Source: Bacteroidales bacterium (GTDB lineage Bacteria > Bacteroidota > Bacteroidia > Bacteroidales > Paludibacteraceae). Taken from it: DNA of 12,050 nucleotides. The notes under the pieces are model-generated. The model did no database searches. It was given only the letters and a program-made list of their open reading frames with translations, and was not told the origin of the DNA. Location of the stretch: the NCBI GenBank assembly GCA_900768725.1, contig CAAGDU010000004.1, positions 1 to 12,050 on the forward strand. Direction: 5' to 3'. Positions 1 to 8,200 of the stretch are shown here, piece by piece. Every line of letters starts with the position of its first letter. Position 1 is the first letter of the stretch. The position numbers and the translations under genes were made by a program.

Positions 1-811
1 GCGAGATAAAGAAGAACATGATGATGATGTTCGGCAGGAAAGCGAGCACGGCACCCACTCCCTGTATCACACCGTCAATGAGCAGACTGCTCCACCACGC
101 GGCGGGCATCAGCCTGCTGCACCATTCGCAGAGCGCGTCTATCCCCATCTGTATCCACTCCTGCGGGTAGGCTCCGAGGCTGAACGTGCATTGGAAGACC
201 AAGAAGAGGATGAGTATCATCAGCGGGAAGCCTATCCACTTGTTGGTCAGTATCTTATCCACTTTCTCCAGCGTGGTCTGCTCTTGGTCATCCTCCGCGT
301 GGCGCAAGCACTGGGTCAGGATACCGTGCACGTACGCCTCGTAGGCGTCTTCGTCTTTGAGGTCGCGCAGGTGATAAATCGGGTGTGCCGTAGAGAGCGG
401 TTTCTGCACCGTCTCTTCCAGCATTTGGATGATGCTATCCAAGCCCAAGCCCGCCTCCACGGACACCAACTCCAGCGGTACACCGATAAGCGTGCGCATC
501 TGCTGTATATCCAGCGAGTGGTCGGTCTGCTGCAAGAGGTCGTAGCGGTTGAACGCCATCACGATTTTCTCGTGCTCATCGATGATATGCGGCGTGAGCA
601 TAAGGCTCTGCTCCAAGTGCATGCAGTCCACCACCTGCAAGATAACGGCAAAACTGTGGGCATGGAGGTCGTCGAGGTTGTGTATCTCCGTCAGTTGCAG
701 CGGCATCCCTGCCGCGTCTATTAGGGCTTGCAGCCGCTCGGTGAGTGCCGACTTACCGCTCTGCGGACTACCCACAACGGCTATTCGAGTAAGGTTTGTT
801 TCCTGTTTCAT
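1..811 (-). CDS. feoB: FeoB-type ferrous iron transporter, N-terminal part (runs off the left edge)
   Basis: Inner-membrane Fe(II) uptake protein with a cytosolic N-terminal G domain and a membrane permease. The reading frame starts at the ATG at 811-809 and gives 270 codons before the window ends. Seen: a P-loop GSPQSGKS (residues 14-21), a G4-like NRYD (88-91), a short linker, then LEKVDKILTNKWIG (181-194). That is followed by a membrane segment (about 192-212) and IDGVIQGVGAVLAFLPNI (245-262), which matches the start of the FeoB permease core. Known family: FeoB also needs a switch I Thr and a G3 DxxG motif. Here the spacing from P-loop to G4 is too short, and the G3 position reads TEIHNL, so both appear lost. 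The helical region between G domain and membrane is also short (about 40 residues). No FeoA domain is fused at the N terminus. It is divergent from the thioesterase gene. The family call is firm; the competence of the G domain is doubtful. Confidence 0.94.
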   Translation of the reverse strand, partial: MKQETNLTRIAVVGSPQSGKSALTERLQALIDAAGMPLQLTEIHNLDDLHAHSFAVILQVVDCMHLEQSLMLTPHIIDEHEKIVMAFNRYDLLQQTDHSLDIQQMRTLIGVPLELVSVEAGLGLDSIIQMLEETVQKPLSTAHPIYHLRDLKDEDAYEAYVHGILTQCLRHAEDDQEQTTLEKVDKILTNKWIGFPLMILILFLVFQCTFSLGAYPQEWIQMGIDALCEWCSRLMPAAWWSSLLIDGVIQGVGAVLAFLPNIIIMFFFIS

Positions 812-833
812 GTTTTCAATAGCAAAGATGCCG

Positions 834-865
834 CAAAATTACTGCTTTTTCCCCATATATACAAT
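834..865 (-). promoter_or_regulatory. Probable feoB promoter
   Basis: On the minus strand TAATTTTG (841-834) fits the Bacteroidetes -7 consensus TAnnTTTG. ATTG (865-862) lies 20 bases upstream and matches three of four bases of the TTTG -33 box. Transcription would begin about 15 bases before the feoB ATG. The -33 box overlaps the left arm of the palindrome at 863-882. Confidence 0.6.
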
Positions 866-882
866 ACCTATGTGTAGGTATT
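863..882. promoter_or_regulatory. Palindromic candidate operator in the feoB/thioesterase divergent region
   Basis: AATACCTA-TGTG-TAGGTATT is a perfect inverted repeat with 8-base arms and a 4-base spacer. It covers the feoB -33 position and ends 11 bases before the -33 box of the opposite promoter. The size and TAGGT half-sites suit a dimeric helix-turn-helix repressor. An iron or manganese regulator of the DtxR/MntR or Fur type is an inference from the neighbouring feoB; no regulator gene is in the window. Confidence 0.5.
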
Positions 883-893
883 TGCAATTTTTG

Positions 894-925
894 TTTGTTC
901 ATATCCGAAAAAAGCAGTATCTTTG
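894..925 (+). promoter_or_regulatory. Promoter of the thioesterase gene
   Basis: TTTG (894-897), a 20-base spacer and TATCTTTG (918-925) match the Bacteroidetes TTTG-N19-21-TAnnTTTG promoter. Transcription would begin near 932, leaving a leader of about 20 bases before the ATG at 951. This also rules out the much longer upstream in-frame extension as the true protein start. Confidence 0.75.
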
Positions 926-950
926 CGCCCATCATTTCAAATTTATTACA

Positions 951-1334
951 ATGATGCAAATCGGACTAACACACCGCAGTAGCGCTATCGTCAGCGCGGA
1001 GACCACAGCCATCCATATCGGCTCGGGGGATATGGCAGTATGGGCAACGCCCGCTATGTTATCACTGATGGAGAATGCCGCCATGCTTGCCGTTCGCGAT
1101 GCGTTGGCGGAAGGGCAGACCACGGTGGGCGGACATATCGAGAGCAGCCACCTCCGCCCATCGGCTGTCGGAGCACATGTCTATGCCACCGCCGAACTCA
1201 CCGCCATGGAAGGACGCAAACTGCATTTCCATGTGGCGGCATACCAGCAGACACCCGAAGGCGATGTCTTGCTCGGCGAAGGGACACACCTCCGCTTCAT
1301 CGTAGAGCGGGAGAAATTCCTCGCGAAAATATAA
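951..1334 (+). CDS. FlK-like hotdog-fold acyl-CoA thioesterase
   Basis: A 127-residue cytosolic protein of the hotdog fold, resembling the fluoroacetyl-CoA thioesterase (FlK) family, which hydrolyses small acyl-CoA thioesters. Seen: WATPAMLSLMENAA (31-44), a TTVGGHIESSHLRPSAVG stretch (57-74), and GEGTHLRFIVEREKF near the C terminus (109-123). T33, E41 and H67 sit where the FlK catalytic Thr, Glu and His would be expected. The length is normal for a single hotdog domain. The ATG at 951 is chosen because the promoter -7 box ends at 925; an adjacent ATG at 954 is equally possible. The true substrate cannot be read from sequence, and such proteins in gut-type Bacteroidales are mostly uncharacterised. 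The gene stands alone between divergent feoB and convergent galM. Confidence 0.85.
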   Translation: MMQIGLTHRSSAIVSAETTAIHIGSGDMAVWATPAMLSLMENAAMLAVRDALAEGQTTVGGHIESSHLRPSAVGAHVYATAELTAMEGRKLHFHVAAYQQTPEGDVLLGEGTHLRFIVEREKFLAKI

Positions 1335-1344
1335 TAAGGAGTAA

Positions 1345-1424
1345 AGAGCCAAAAACAAAGACTGATTAGTACCGTCTATGCGATGCTAATCAGTCTTTGT
1401 TATTGGTTTCTGTTTCTTGGCTCT
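1345..1424. terminator. Bidirectional hairpin terminator between thioesterase gene and galM
   Basis: AACAAAGACTGATTAG (1354-1369) pairs perfectly with CTAATCAGTCTTTGTT (1386-1401) around a 16-base loop. A second outer pair, AGAGCCAA (1345-1352) and TTGGCTCT (1417-1424), brackets it with unequal spacers. The hairpin lies between the stops of two convergent genes, so it can serve both. There is no long U-tract on either side, only short A/T-rich flanks. Confidence 0.7.
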
Positions 1425-1427
1425 ATC

Positions 1428-2426
1428 TCACACGAACTTATATACCGTCTCGCGGTGCCATTTGTCGCCCGGGCGCAATATCGGAGAAGGGAATTTATCG
1501 TGGTGGATAGCATCGGGGAAGTCCTCTGCCTCAAGGCAGACGGCGGTCTGTACATCGTAGGTGCGCCCGCTCTTGCCGATGTTCTGCTCCACGTAGTTGC
1601 CGGTATATACCTGCATGCAGGGACAGTCTGTCCATACCTCCATGGTGCGCGTACCGCCTTTGAGGACAGCCGCTTTTTGCAGCGTATGCTTGCCGGTGTC
1701 CCACCCGGGCAGTACCCAGCCGTTGTCGATGCCGCGCCCCGATGCGAAGAAGGGATCGTCTATGCGGTCGCCTATCACCACCTCCTCACGGAAGTCCATT
1801 GGCGTGCCCTCTACCTTTGCCACCTCGCCTGTAGGGAGCGTGTCGGCGTTGTAGGGGATGAACTCATCGGCGAACACTTGCAGACTATGGTCAAGGATGT
1901 CGCCCTCGCCTTCCCCTTTCAGGTTGAAATAGGCATGGTTGGTCAGGTTGATAATGGTTGGTGCATCGGTCTTCGCGCGATACTGTATGCTCAGTGCGTT
2001 GTCGCGGCGGAGTTGGTAGCGCACCTGCACCTCAAGGTTGCCGGGGAAACCCTCTTCACCATCGGCGGAGCGGTAGCGCAGAGTGATAGAGTGCATGTCT
2101 TGTGCCATCACGTCCCATACCTTATCATTAAAACCATGCACGCCGCCGTGCAGCGAATGACCGCCGCTGTTCTGCGCGAGATGGTAGGTAGTGCCGTCAA
2201 GCGTGAACTCCGCGTTAGCAATACGTCCCGCCGTGCGTCCGCAGACACCGTTGAAATAGACTTCTTTGGTTAGCCACTCATCGAGCGTGTTGAAGCCCAG
2301 CAGCACGTCTTTCACCTCGCCCGTTGCATCGGGCACCAGCCAGCGTGTGAGTTTTGCTCCGTAGTTGGTTACTTCTAATCGCATACCCCCGTTACCGATG
2401 AGGGTGTAGAAATGGATGTTGTTCAT
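1428..2426 (-). CDS. galM: Aldose 1-epimerase (mutarotase)
   Basis: Interconverts alpha and beta anomers of galactose and other aldoses, the first step feeding galactose into the Leloir pathway. The 332-residue length is usual for GalM. Seen: GRTAGRIANAEFTLDG (63-78), SGGHSLHGG (87-95), LTNHAYFNL (161-169) holding the expected catalytic acid H164, and CLEAEDFPDA (297-306) holding the expected base E299. FPSPILRPGD follows, as at the end of family members. No signal peptide is seen with this start, so it is probably cytosolic. The open frame extends upstream to 2591, but that includes the promoter, so the start is the ATG at 2426-2424, or the one three codons earlier at 2435. No other galactose genes are visible here. 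Confidence 0.95.
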   Translation of the reverse strand: MNNIHFYTLIGNGGMRLEVTNYGAKLTRWLVPDATGEVKDVLLGFNTLDEWLTKEVYFNGVCGRTAGRIANAEFTLDGTTYHLAQNSGGHSLHGGVHGFNDKVWDVMAQDMHSITLRYRSADGEEGFPGNLEVQVRYQLRRDNALSIQYRAKTDAPTIINLTNHAYFNLKGEGEGDILDHSLQVFADEFIPYNADTLPTGEVAKVEGTPMDFREEVVIGDRIDDPFFASGRGIDNGWVLPGWDTGKHTLQKAAVLKGGTRTMEVWTDCPCMQVYTGNYVEQNIGKSGRTYDVQTAVCLEAEDFPDAIHHDKFPSPILRPGDKWHRETVYKFV

Positions 2427-2472
2427 AGCATGCATATATTGTTCCTTATATTTGACCTTACATTTTGCGCTG

Positions 2473-2504
2473 CAAAGGTACATAAAAAAAACGATATCTG
2501 CAAA
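2473..2504 (-). promoter_or_regulatory. Promoter of galM
   Basis: On the minus strand TTTG (2504-2501), a 20-base spacer and TACCTTTG (2480-2473) form an exact Bacteroidetes promoter. The predicted transcript starts near 2466, about 40 bases before the galM ATG. Confidence 0.85.
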
Positions 2505-2617
2505 TAAATTATCCATTTGGCAAACCATAATTATATTTGCAGAAGAAAATAAGTGTACATAAGAATATAAAAAAATAATCAAAAAACGCATAATTATACT
2601 AAATCTTGCTGATAAAT

Positions 2618-2648
2618 TTTGTGGAATGAGAAAAAATTAGTAACTTTG
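2618..2648 (+). promoter_or_regulatory. Promoter of the subtilase gene (possibly also the LRR gene)
   Basis: TTTG (2618-2621), a 19-base spacer and TAACTTTG (2641-2648) match the Bacteroidetes promoter consensus. The predicted start near 2655 gives a leader of about 190 bases before the subtilase ATG. Confidence 0.75.
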
Positions 2649-2844
2649 CGAGCGAATTTATTACAGTGGTTAGTTGTCTGTTGTAAAAAAATAGCAAAAT
2701 GGTATGGCATGATTTTTGTTTGGTAGCAGATTGTCATTGGGTGCAACATGGTTAGGTCTCGGTAAAGACTCGGTAAGGGTTCGACAAATACGGCTTCAAG
2801 TGGTTGTAACAAAATGGTAGGAAATAACGAAAAATAATAACTAT

Positions 2845-5226
2845 ATGAATATGAGAAAAGGATTACTTAGTGTATTGGCATTGTGCATGAGTTTAGCAGT
2901 GACGGGTCAAGCTCAATTGGACTTGCAGAGTCGGGCGACATTGCGTGCGATGAGGGGAGTGGAAAACGGGAAGCAGAAGCCGGCAAAGTTGCCCTTATCG
3001 GGAATCCATAATGGAAATACCTCCGACAGCATCTCTTTGATAGCAGGCGAGGACGCCTGCGTACCCGGTCAGGAGGGAGAAAACTGCCGCATGGTGGGGG
3101 CGATGGTGCGTGTGAAAGAGGGGACTACGCGTGAGCAGATAGAGGAAGAGGGCTTGCAGGTGCTGGCTATGCGCGGGAATATCGCGGTAGTGTCGCTGCC
3201 GGTAGATGAGGTGGAGACGATAGCGGCGCAGTCGCGGGTAATCATGCAGTTGCAGTTGCCGCGTGCCGTGAAGCCGATGAACGACAAAGCTCGTCTGCTG
3301 ACGGGCGTGGATGCGATACATGCCGGTACGGGTCTGCCGCAGGCATACACGGGCAAGGGCGTGGTAACAGGTATCGTGGATGCCGGAATCGACCCTAACC
3401 ACGTGATGTTCAAGCGTGCAAACGACACTTCGCGCGTGGAGTATCTGACGTATTACATACCGGACAACAGCCAACCCAGCGGTATTGGCGGTACATGGTA
3501 CAACAGAACGAATATGGATGAGTTTACCACCGATGACCCGTTGACCTTCCACGGCACCCATACCTTAGGTACGATGGCAGGCGGATTCGCGGGCACTTCG
3601 ACGGTGGCAGAGTTGTCGGAGAGCGGCGTGGTGCTCAATAAAACAGCCAATCCGTACTATGGTATGGCTACGGAGAGCGATATCGTGGCAAGTTGCGGTA
3701 CGCTGCAAGATGTGTTTATTGCGCTGGGACTGATAAGTACTTTGGATTATGCGGAGCAGATGGGTATGCCTGCCGTAATCAATCTGTCGTTGGGCGGCAC
3801 TACAGGACCTCATGATGGTACAAGCATGATCAGCCAGTACATGGCGATGGCGGAGCGCGATGATAAGGTGATTATCTGCGTGGCAGCCGGCAATGAGGGC
3901 GACCAACCGCTGGTAGTGAGCAAGACGCTGACAGAGAGCGACAAAGAGGCGAAATCATTTGTGCAGCCGATGTATCCCGAATATGATGTTTACAACGAGG
4001 ATGGGAGCGTGGCTTATACATATACGAACTTGCGCTACGGGCAGGTGTATGTGTATAGCAACGATAGCACGCCGTTCACCATCAAGGCGGTGGTTTACAA
4101 CAAAGACCGCGGTACGATTACTTTTGAGGCACCGTTTGCGCCGGGCAACAATGACAACCAGCCGATTTACTATGCTTCGCCGGATTATGCGGACGATGGC
4201 GACCTGACGCATACCAATTTTACCAATGCCTTCAAGGGCTACGTGGGCGTTGGCGGCGCGGTGGATAAGTATTCGGGGCGTTACTACGCAATGGTGGACT
4301 ATTTTATGGAGGACAACACGGCGAAGAACAACGGCAAGTATATCTTAGGCTTCGTGGTGAGCGGCAAGGCAGGGCAACGCATTGACTGCTACTGCGACGG
4401 GTCGTTTACTACGCTGAGCGACTTCGGACAGAAAGGTTGGCAGAATGGTACGAGCGATGGTACGATAAGCGATATGGCATGCGGAGACGGTATCCTTGTG
4501 GTGGGTTCGTATAACAGTCGTACGGATTTTGCTTCGCTGGACGGCAAGTCGTACACCTATGGTGAAGAGATGCCGGAGGGGAAAGTGAGCAGTTTCACCT
4601 CGTATGGCACGACTATCGATGGCAAGAAACTGCCGGAGGTGTGTGCCCCCGGGGCAACGATTATCTCTGCGCTGAGTAAGCCGTATGCCGACTATACGGG
4701 CATGGGCTATTATCCCGCTAACTTGCAGGCATCCGCGAAGTCGGGTTCGGATACGTACTACTGGATGCAGTGCGTAGGCACCTCGATGGCTTGTCCTGTA
4801 GTGGCAGGCTGTATAGCGCTGTGGTTAGAGGCAGATCCCACGCTGCGGCTGGCGGACGTGAAGGATATCATCAGTAAGACTGCACGGCGCGATGCGGATG
4901 TGAACGATGACCCTCGATGGGGATATGGCAAGTTTGACGCGCTGGCAGGCTTGAAAGAGGTGCTACGCCGCAACGGCATGGGCATAGGCAGTACGGCGGC
5001 GGGCAACAGCCAACTGCTGCTGACGAGCGATGACCTAAGGCACTTCAACCTCTTCTTGGGCGGTGCACGCTCGATGGATGTAGCAGTATATGATATTGCC
5101 GGCAAAGAGGTAACGCGTTTTGCGGTGCAAGGCGATGAGGCGGATATAGACGCTACGGGCTGGGCAGCGGGCACATACGTGGTGCGCGCCAACGGTATGT
5201 ATAGCGGGAAGATGGTGGTGAGATAA
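2845..5226 (+). CDS. Secreted subtilisin-family (S8) serine protease with T9SS C-terminal domain
   Basis: A 793-residue exported endopeptidase. An N-terminal signal peptide is clear (MRKGLLSVLALCMSLAVTGQA; a second ATG at 2851 is an alternative start). Residues 80-140 resemble an inhibitor-like propeptide. The catalytic triad is visible: D179 in IVDAGID, H236 in FHGTHTLG, S647 in GTSMACPVVAG, with oxyanion N350 in VAAGNEGD. Between N350 and S647 lie almost 300 residues. After subtracting the usual core strands (about 540-610) there is an unrecognised beta-rich insertion at roughly 352-540. The C-terminal 60 residues (VAVYDIAGKEV, then GTYVVRANGMYSGKMVVR) fit a type A T9SS sorting domain. The protein is therefore probably carried across the outer membrane, with the tail removed and the protease released or anchored on the surface. 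The LRR gene follows after 69 bases. The substrate is unknown. Confidence 0.95.
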   Translation: MNMRKGLLSVLALCMSLAVTGQAQLDLQSRATLRAMRGVENGKQKPAKLPLSGIHNGNTSDSISLIAGEDACVPGQEGENCRMVGAMVRVKEGTTREQIEEEGLQVLAMRGNIAVVSLPVDEVETIAAQSRVIMQLQLPRAVKPMNDKARLLTGVDAIHAGTGLPQAYTGKGVVTGIVDAGIDPNHVMFKRANDTSRVEYLTYYIPDNSQPSGIGGTWYNRTNMDEFTTDDPLTFHGTHTLGTMAGGFAGTSTVAELSESGVVLNKTANPYYGMATESDIVASCGTLQDVFIALGLISTLDYAEQMGMPAVINLSLGGTTGPHDGTSMISQYMAMAERDDKVIICVAAGNEGDQPLVVSKTLTESDKEAKSFVQPMYPEYDVYNEDGSVAYTYTNLRYGQVYVYSNDSTPFTIKAVVYNKDRGTITFEAPFAPGNNDNQPIYYASPDYADDGDLTHTNFTNAFKGYVGVGGAVDKYSGRYYAMVDYFMEDNTAKNNGKYILGFVVSGKAGQRIDCYCDGSFTTLSDFGQKGWQNGTSDGTISDMACGDGILVVGSYNSRTDFASLDGKSYTYGEEMPEGKVSSFTSYGTTIDGKKLPEVCAPGATIISALSKPYADYTGMGYYPANLQASAKSGSDTYYWMQCVGTSMACPVVAGCIALWLEADPTLRLADVKDIISKTARRDADVNDDPRWGYGKFDALAGLKEVLRRNGMGIGSTAAGNSQLLLTSDDLRHFNLFLGGARSMDVAVYDIAGKEVTRFAVQGDEADIDATGWAAGTYVVRANGMYSGKMVVR

Positions 5227-5238
5227 GACCCCCTCCGA

Positions 5239-5258
5239 CTCCCCCTACGAAGGGGGAG
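5239..5258. repeat. GC-rich hairpin between the subtilase and LRR genes
   Basis: CTCCCCCT (5239-5246) and AGGGGGAG (5251-5258) form a perfect 8-bp stem with loop ACGA, within a C-rich to G-rich run (5229-5261) that starts just after the subtilase stop. No U-tract follows. It could weaken or attenuate read-through, protect the 3' end of the subtilase message, or be one copy of an interspersed palindromic repeat. The window alone cannot decide between these. Confidence 0.6.
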
Positions 5259-5295
5259 AGGAAGATAATCAGATAATTCGGAAAACTTAGATAAT

Positions 5296-8200
5296 ATGAA
5301 AAAAAACAAACTTTTTTCTACGCTTCGGGTGATGGTTGTGGCTGTTTGCCTCGGAGCCACGAGCATGCTCCATGCTCAGACTACCGCGAGCAGTGCGGAG
5401 CCAATCATTACCCTGCATACCAGCATCTACGAGCAAGCGGGGTCGAATAACCAAATCTCGCTGGTGATAGGGGCTGTGGAGGATATGTATCTGGACGTTG
5501 ACTGCGGTTTCGGACCTGTGGAGTATGAACTGAACGCCAATCCATTGGATACTACGATGGGAACACTGATATATTGTACTGTGGACAGCAATGCGACTGT
5601 CCGTATCTATGGCGACAAACCTGAGGCAATCAGTTATATCAATGCGGAAGGTTGCTACCTGACCACAGCGGATTTTACCCGATTGACCAACTTGGATATC
5701 CTGAATTTGAACCACAATGAGTTGACGGATATCGATTTGAGTCAAAACACCCAATTGCGTGCGCTCTATGTATCGGATAACCCCTTCACTGAGGCGACGC
5801 CGCTGGTGATAGGCGATAAGCCTCTGTTGCAGTTGCTTGAGATACCGATGGTGGGCTATCTGGATCCGAACTTCGACTTGACGAAGTATCCGAAGATGAA
5901 ATCGTTTGATGCCTACTACACCCGTACGCTGACTAAGATAGACCCGACTAACTGTCCGGATCTGTTGCAACTGACGCTGGAGATGACGGATGTGGCGAGC
6001 GTGGACGTAACGAAGAACCCGCATTTGCGTATCTTGAACGTGAGCGAAACGAAAGTTACGGAGTTGGATTTGAGCCAAAACAAAGAGTTGCTGGAGTTGT
6101 ATTGCACGCATGTATCGGGCTTTGTAAACAAAGGGACGTATAAGTTGAAGACGCTGGATGTGTCAAACAGCCGTTGGTTGTATCGTTTGAACTGCGCGGG
6201 CAATGCGCTGACAACGCTGAATATCTACCATCCAACGCCTACCGACTCGGCGGGCTTGGTATCGCTGGATGCAAGCGATAACTACTTGACGCACATAGAC
6301 TTGTCGAATCAAAATTATCTGAACTACGTGCATATTCAAAATAACTGTATGGACTTTGCTACGCTGCCTATGGACTCCGGCGTATGGCAAGACTATCAGT
6401 ACTCGCAGCGTGCACTGCCGATGGAGCCTGTGTATAAGGAAGGTGATACGATAGACCTCAGCAGTCGCGTGCTCCGCCGTGGTTTCTTGACGGATGTGGT
6501 TGTATATGCAATTCCGATGAACACGACCGATTCGTTTGTATTGCTGGATACGTCTTACTACTCCTTCAACGACACAACCGGCATTCTCGTATTGAAGAAG
6601 GCCTATCAAGACAGCGTAGTGATAGAGTATATGAACGATGGGTTCCCGTCCGCCGATATGTTTACCGAGCCGTTCATGGTGAAGACGGCGGAGGACTATG
6701 GCAAGCCCTCGCAGGTGATGTACTTCGACACCTACGAGAACCCTGTCTCGTTTGCTGTGGGCTTGCATGGTGCGAGCGAGGAGAACCCCATCACGTTCTG
6801 GGTGGATTTAGGCACGCAGACGCTCACTCCGTTTGTGGCTACTTCGGAGGAGACGCCTGCGGTGCCCAATGTAACGGGAGCGAAAGGAAATGGTCGCGTT
6901 TATATATATGTCCCCGATGGAACAAACGTCTCCGCGTTGTCTATCAAGGATACCTATATTTCTACGATAGACTTGAGCCAACTGAACACCCTGAGAGAAC
7001 TCACGCTGACAGGTACATCGCTCTATTCCAGCACGATAGACCTCAAATATAACCGTCAGTTGGAGGTGCTGAACTTGAGCCACAACTACCTGTCAATGCT
7101 TAACTTGGAAGGTGAGTCGGACTACTTCAACAAGAACCTGCTCCATACGATAGACGTAAGCTACAACAATCTTAACAATACGGGCTACAATGCGGATAAC
7201 TTCAAGTTGAGTCCGCTCATGGCGCTGCTGCATTTCAATGCTGCGCACAACGAGTTGGGCGATATTGACTTCTCGGATGCGGACAACCTGCAGACCTTGG
7301 ATGTGTCGTACAACAAGATGGAGCGTCTTGATTTACAGCACTGTACGGTATTAGATACGATGCGTGCTTCGAACAACAGCCTGAGCGAAATCGTCTTGCC
7401 GGAGGAGGATAACATCCGCTATATGGATATTGCTTCAAACAAATTCACACTTGCCAACCTACCGCGGCATACTGCTAAACGTACGGAGGCAGGCTATCTG
7501 TATGCACCGCAGGCGGATATCCAGATTGCCACCAAGGGACCGTGCGCGGATTTGAGCACCGAATTGGTTACTATCAACGGTCAGAACACCGTGCTGACTT
7601 GGCTCAAAGAAGACGGAACGGCGCTTGTTGAGGGTACCGACTATACGCTCGTGAATGGTTTCACGCGCTTTTTGAGAGAGGATTTGGACACTGTTCATTG
7701 TGAGATTTCGCATCCTACCTATCCAGCATTCACGGGTGCTAATGTGCTGAAGACGACCAAAATGCTGGTTGCAGGCATGCCGACCAACAAGATTGCCTCG
7801 TTTGTAACTGCCAAGGATGCAGAGGAAGTAGCGCTATCGCTGGCGGCCTGCAAAGAGGGAACTTCTCTCTATTTCGACTGGGAAGGCAATGACAACGTGG
7901 TGCAATACCTGCTGGGGTCTTCCTATCGTCTGTTCAGTGCAACTACCCACGCGGGGGCTACGGTGAACGTATATACCTACGAGCCGACCGATACCATTAC
8001 CGTTTTCTCGATGATCGGCGCCACTTTGACTTCGTTTGATGGCTCAAAACTGCTTTCCGGAACACTGACTTTGCAGAATGCCGGTTTGGCTTCGCCGAAA
8101 TTGCCCGAGAACAAACAACTGCTCTATGAGTTGAACCTGACCGGTAACAAACTGACTGCTTTCAACCCTGCCATCTATCCGAATTTGGTGATGCTGAACC

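Larger units (their letters stand above)
2427..2844. other. Intergenic region between galM and the subtilase gene
   Basis: This 418-base AT-rich gap holds the galM promoter on the minus strand and the subtilase promoter on the plus strand. A further TATATTTG at 2532-2539 (+) lacks a correctly spaced -33 box. The last 190 bases form an unusually long leader for the subtilase transcript. That leader contains two short ATG frames, 2699-2755 (18 codons plus stop) and 2814-2837 (7 codons plus stop), both starting in CAAAATGGTA. It also has a duplicated CTCGGTAA near 2757-2775. No RNA family is recognised. Confidence 0.6.

Noticed and set aside
191..724. Plus-strand open frame of 177 codons
   Set aside because: It lies opposite feoB, whose frame has clear family motifs; the product is rich in His, Gln and Arg, as antisense frames often are.
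549..950. Upstream extension of the thioesterase frame
   Set aside because: It overlaps feoB antisense and passes through the thioesterase promoter; the hotdog domain starts after 951.
1383..2273. Plus-strand open frame of 296 codons
   Set aside because: Antisense to galM, which has intact catalytic motifs; the product matches nothing I recognise.
2532..2539. TATATTTG as a second subtilase promoter
   Set aside because: The nearest TTTG is only 12 bases upstream, too close for a -33 box.
2436..2591. N-terminal extension of galM
   Set aside because: It contains the consensus galM promoter and has AT-rich composition unlike the rest of the protein.
2780..2805. GGGTTCGAC resembling a tRNA T-arm in the subtilase leader
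   Set aside because: No acceptor, D-arm or anticodon arm can be fitted around it.
2594..2812. Minus-strand frame of 72 codons
   Set aside because: Opposite the subtilase promoter and leader, with no promoter of its own and no recognisable domain.
5287..6111. Minus-strand frame of 274 codons
   Set aside because: Antisense to the start of the LRR gene; His-, Gln- and Arg-rich shadow composition.
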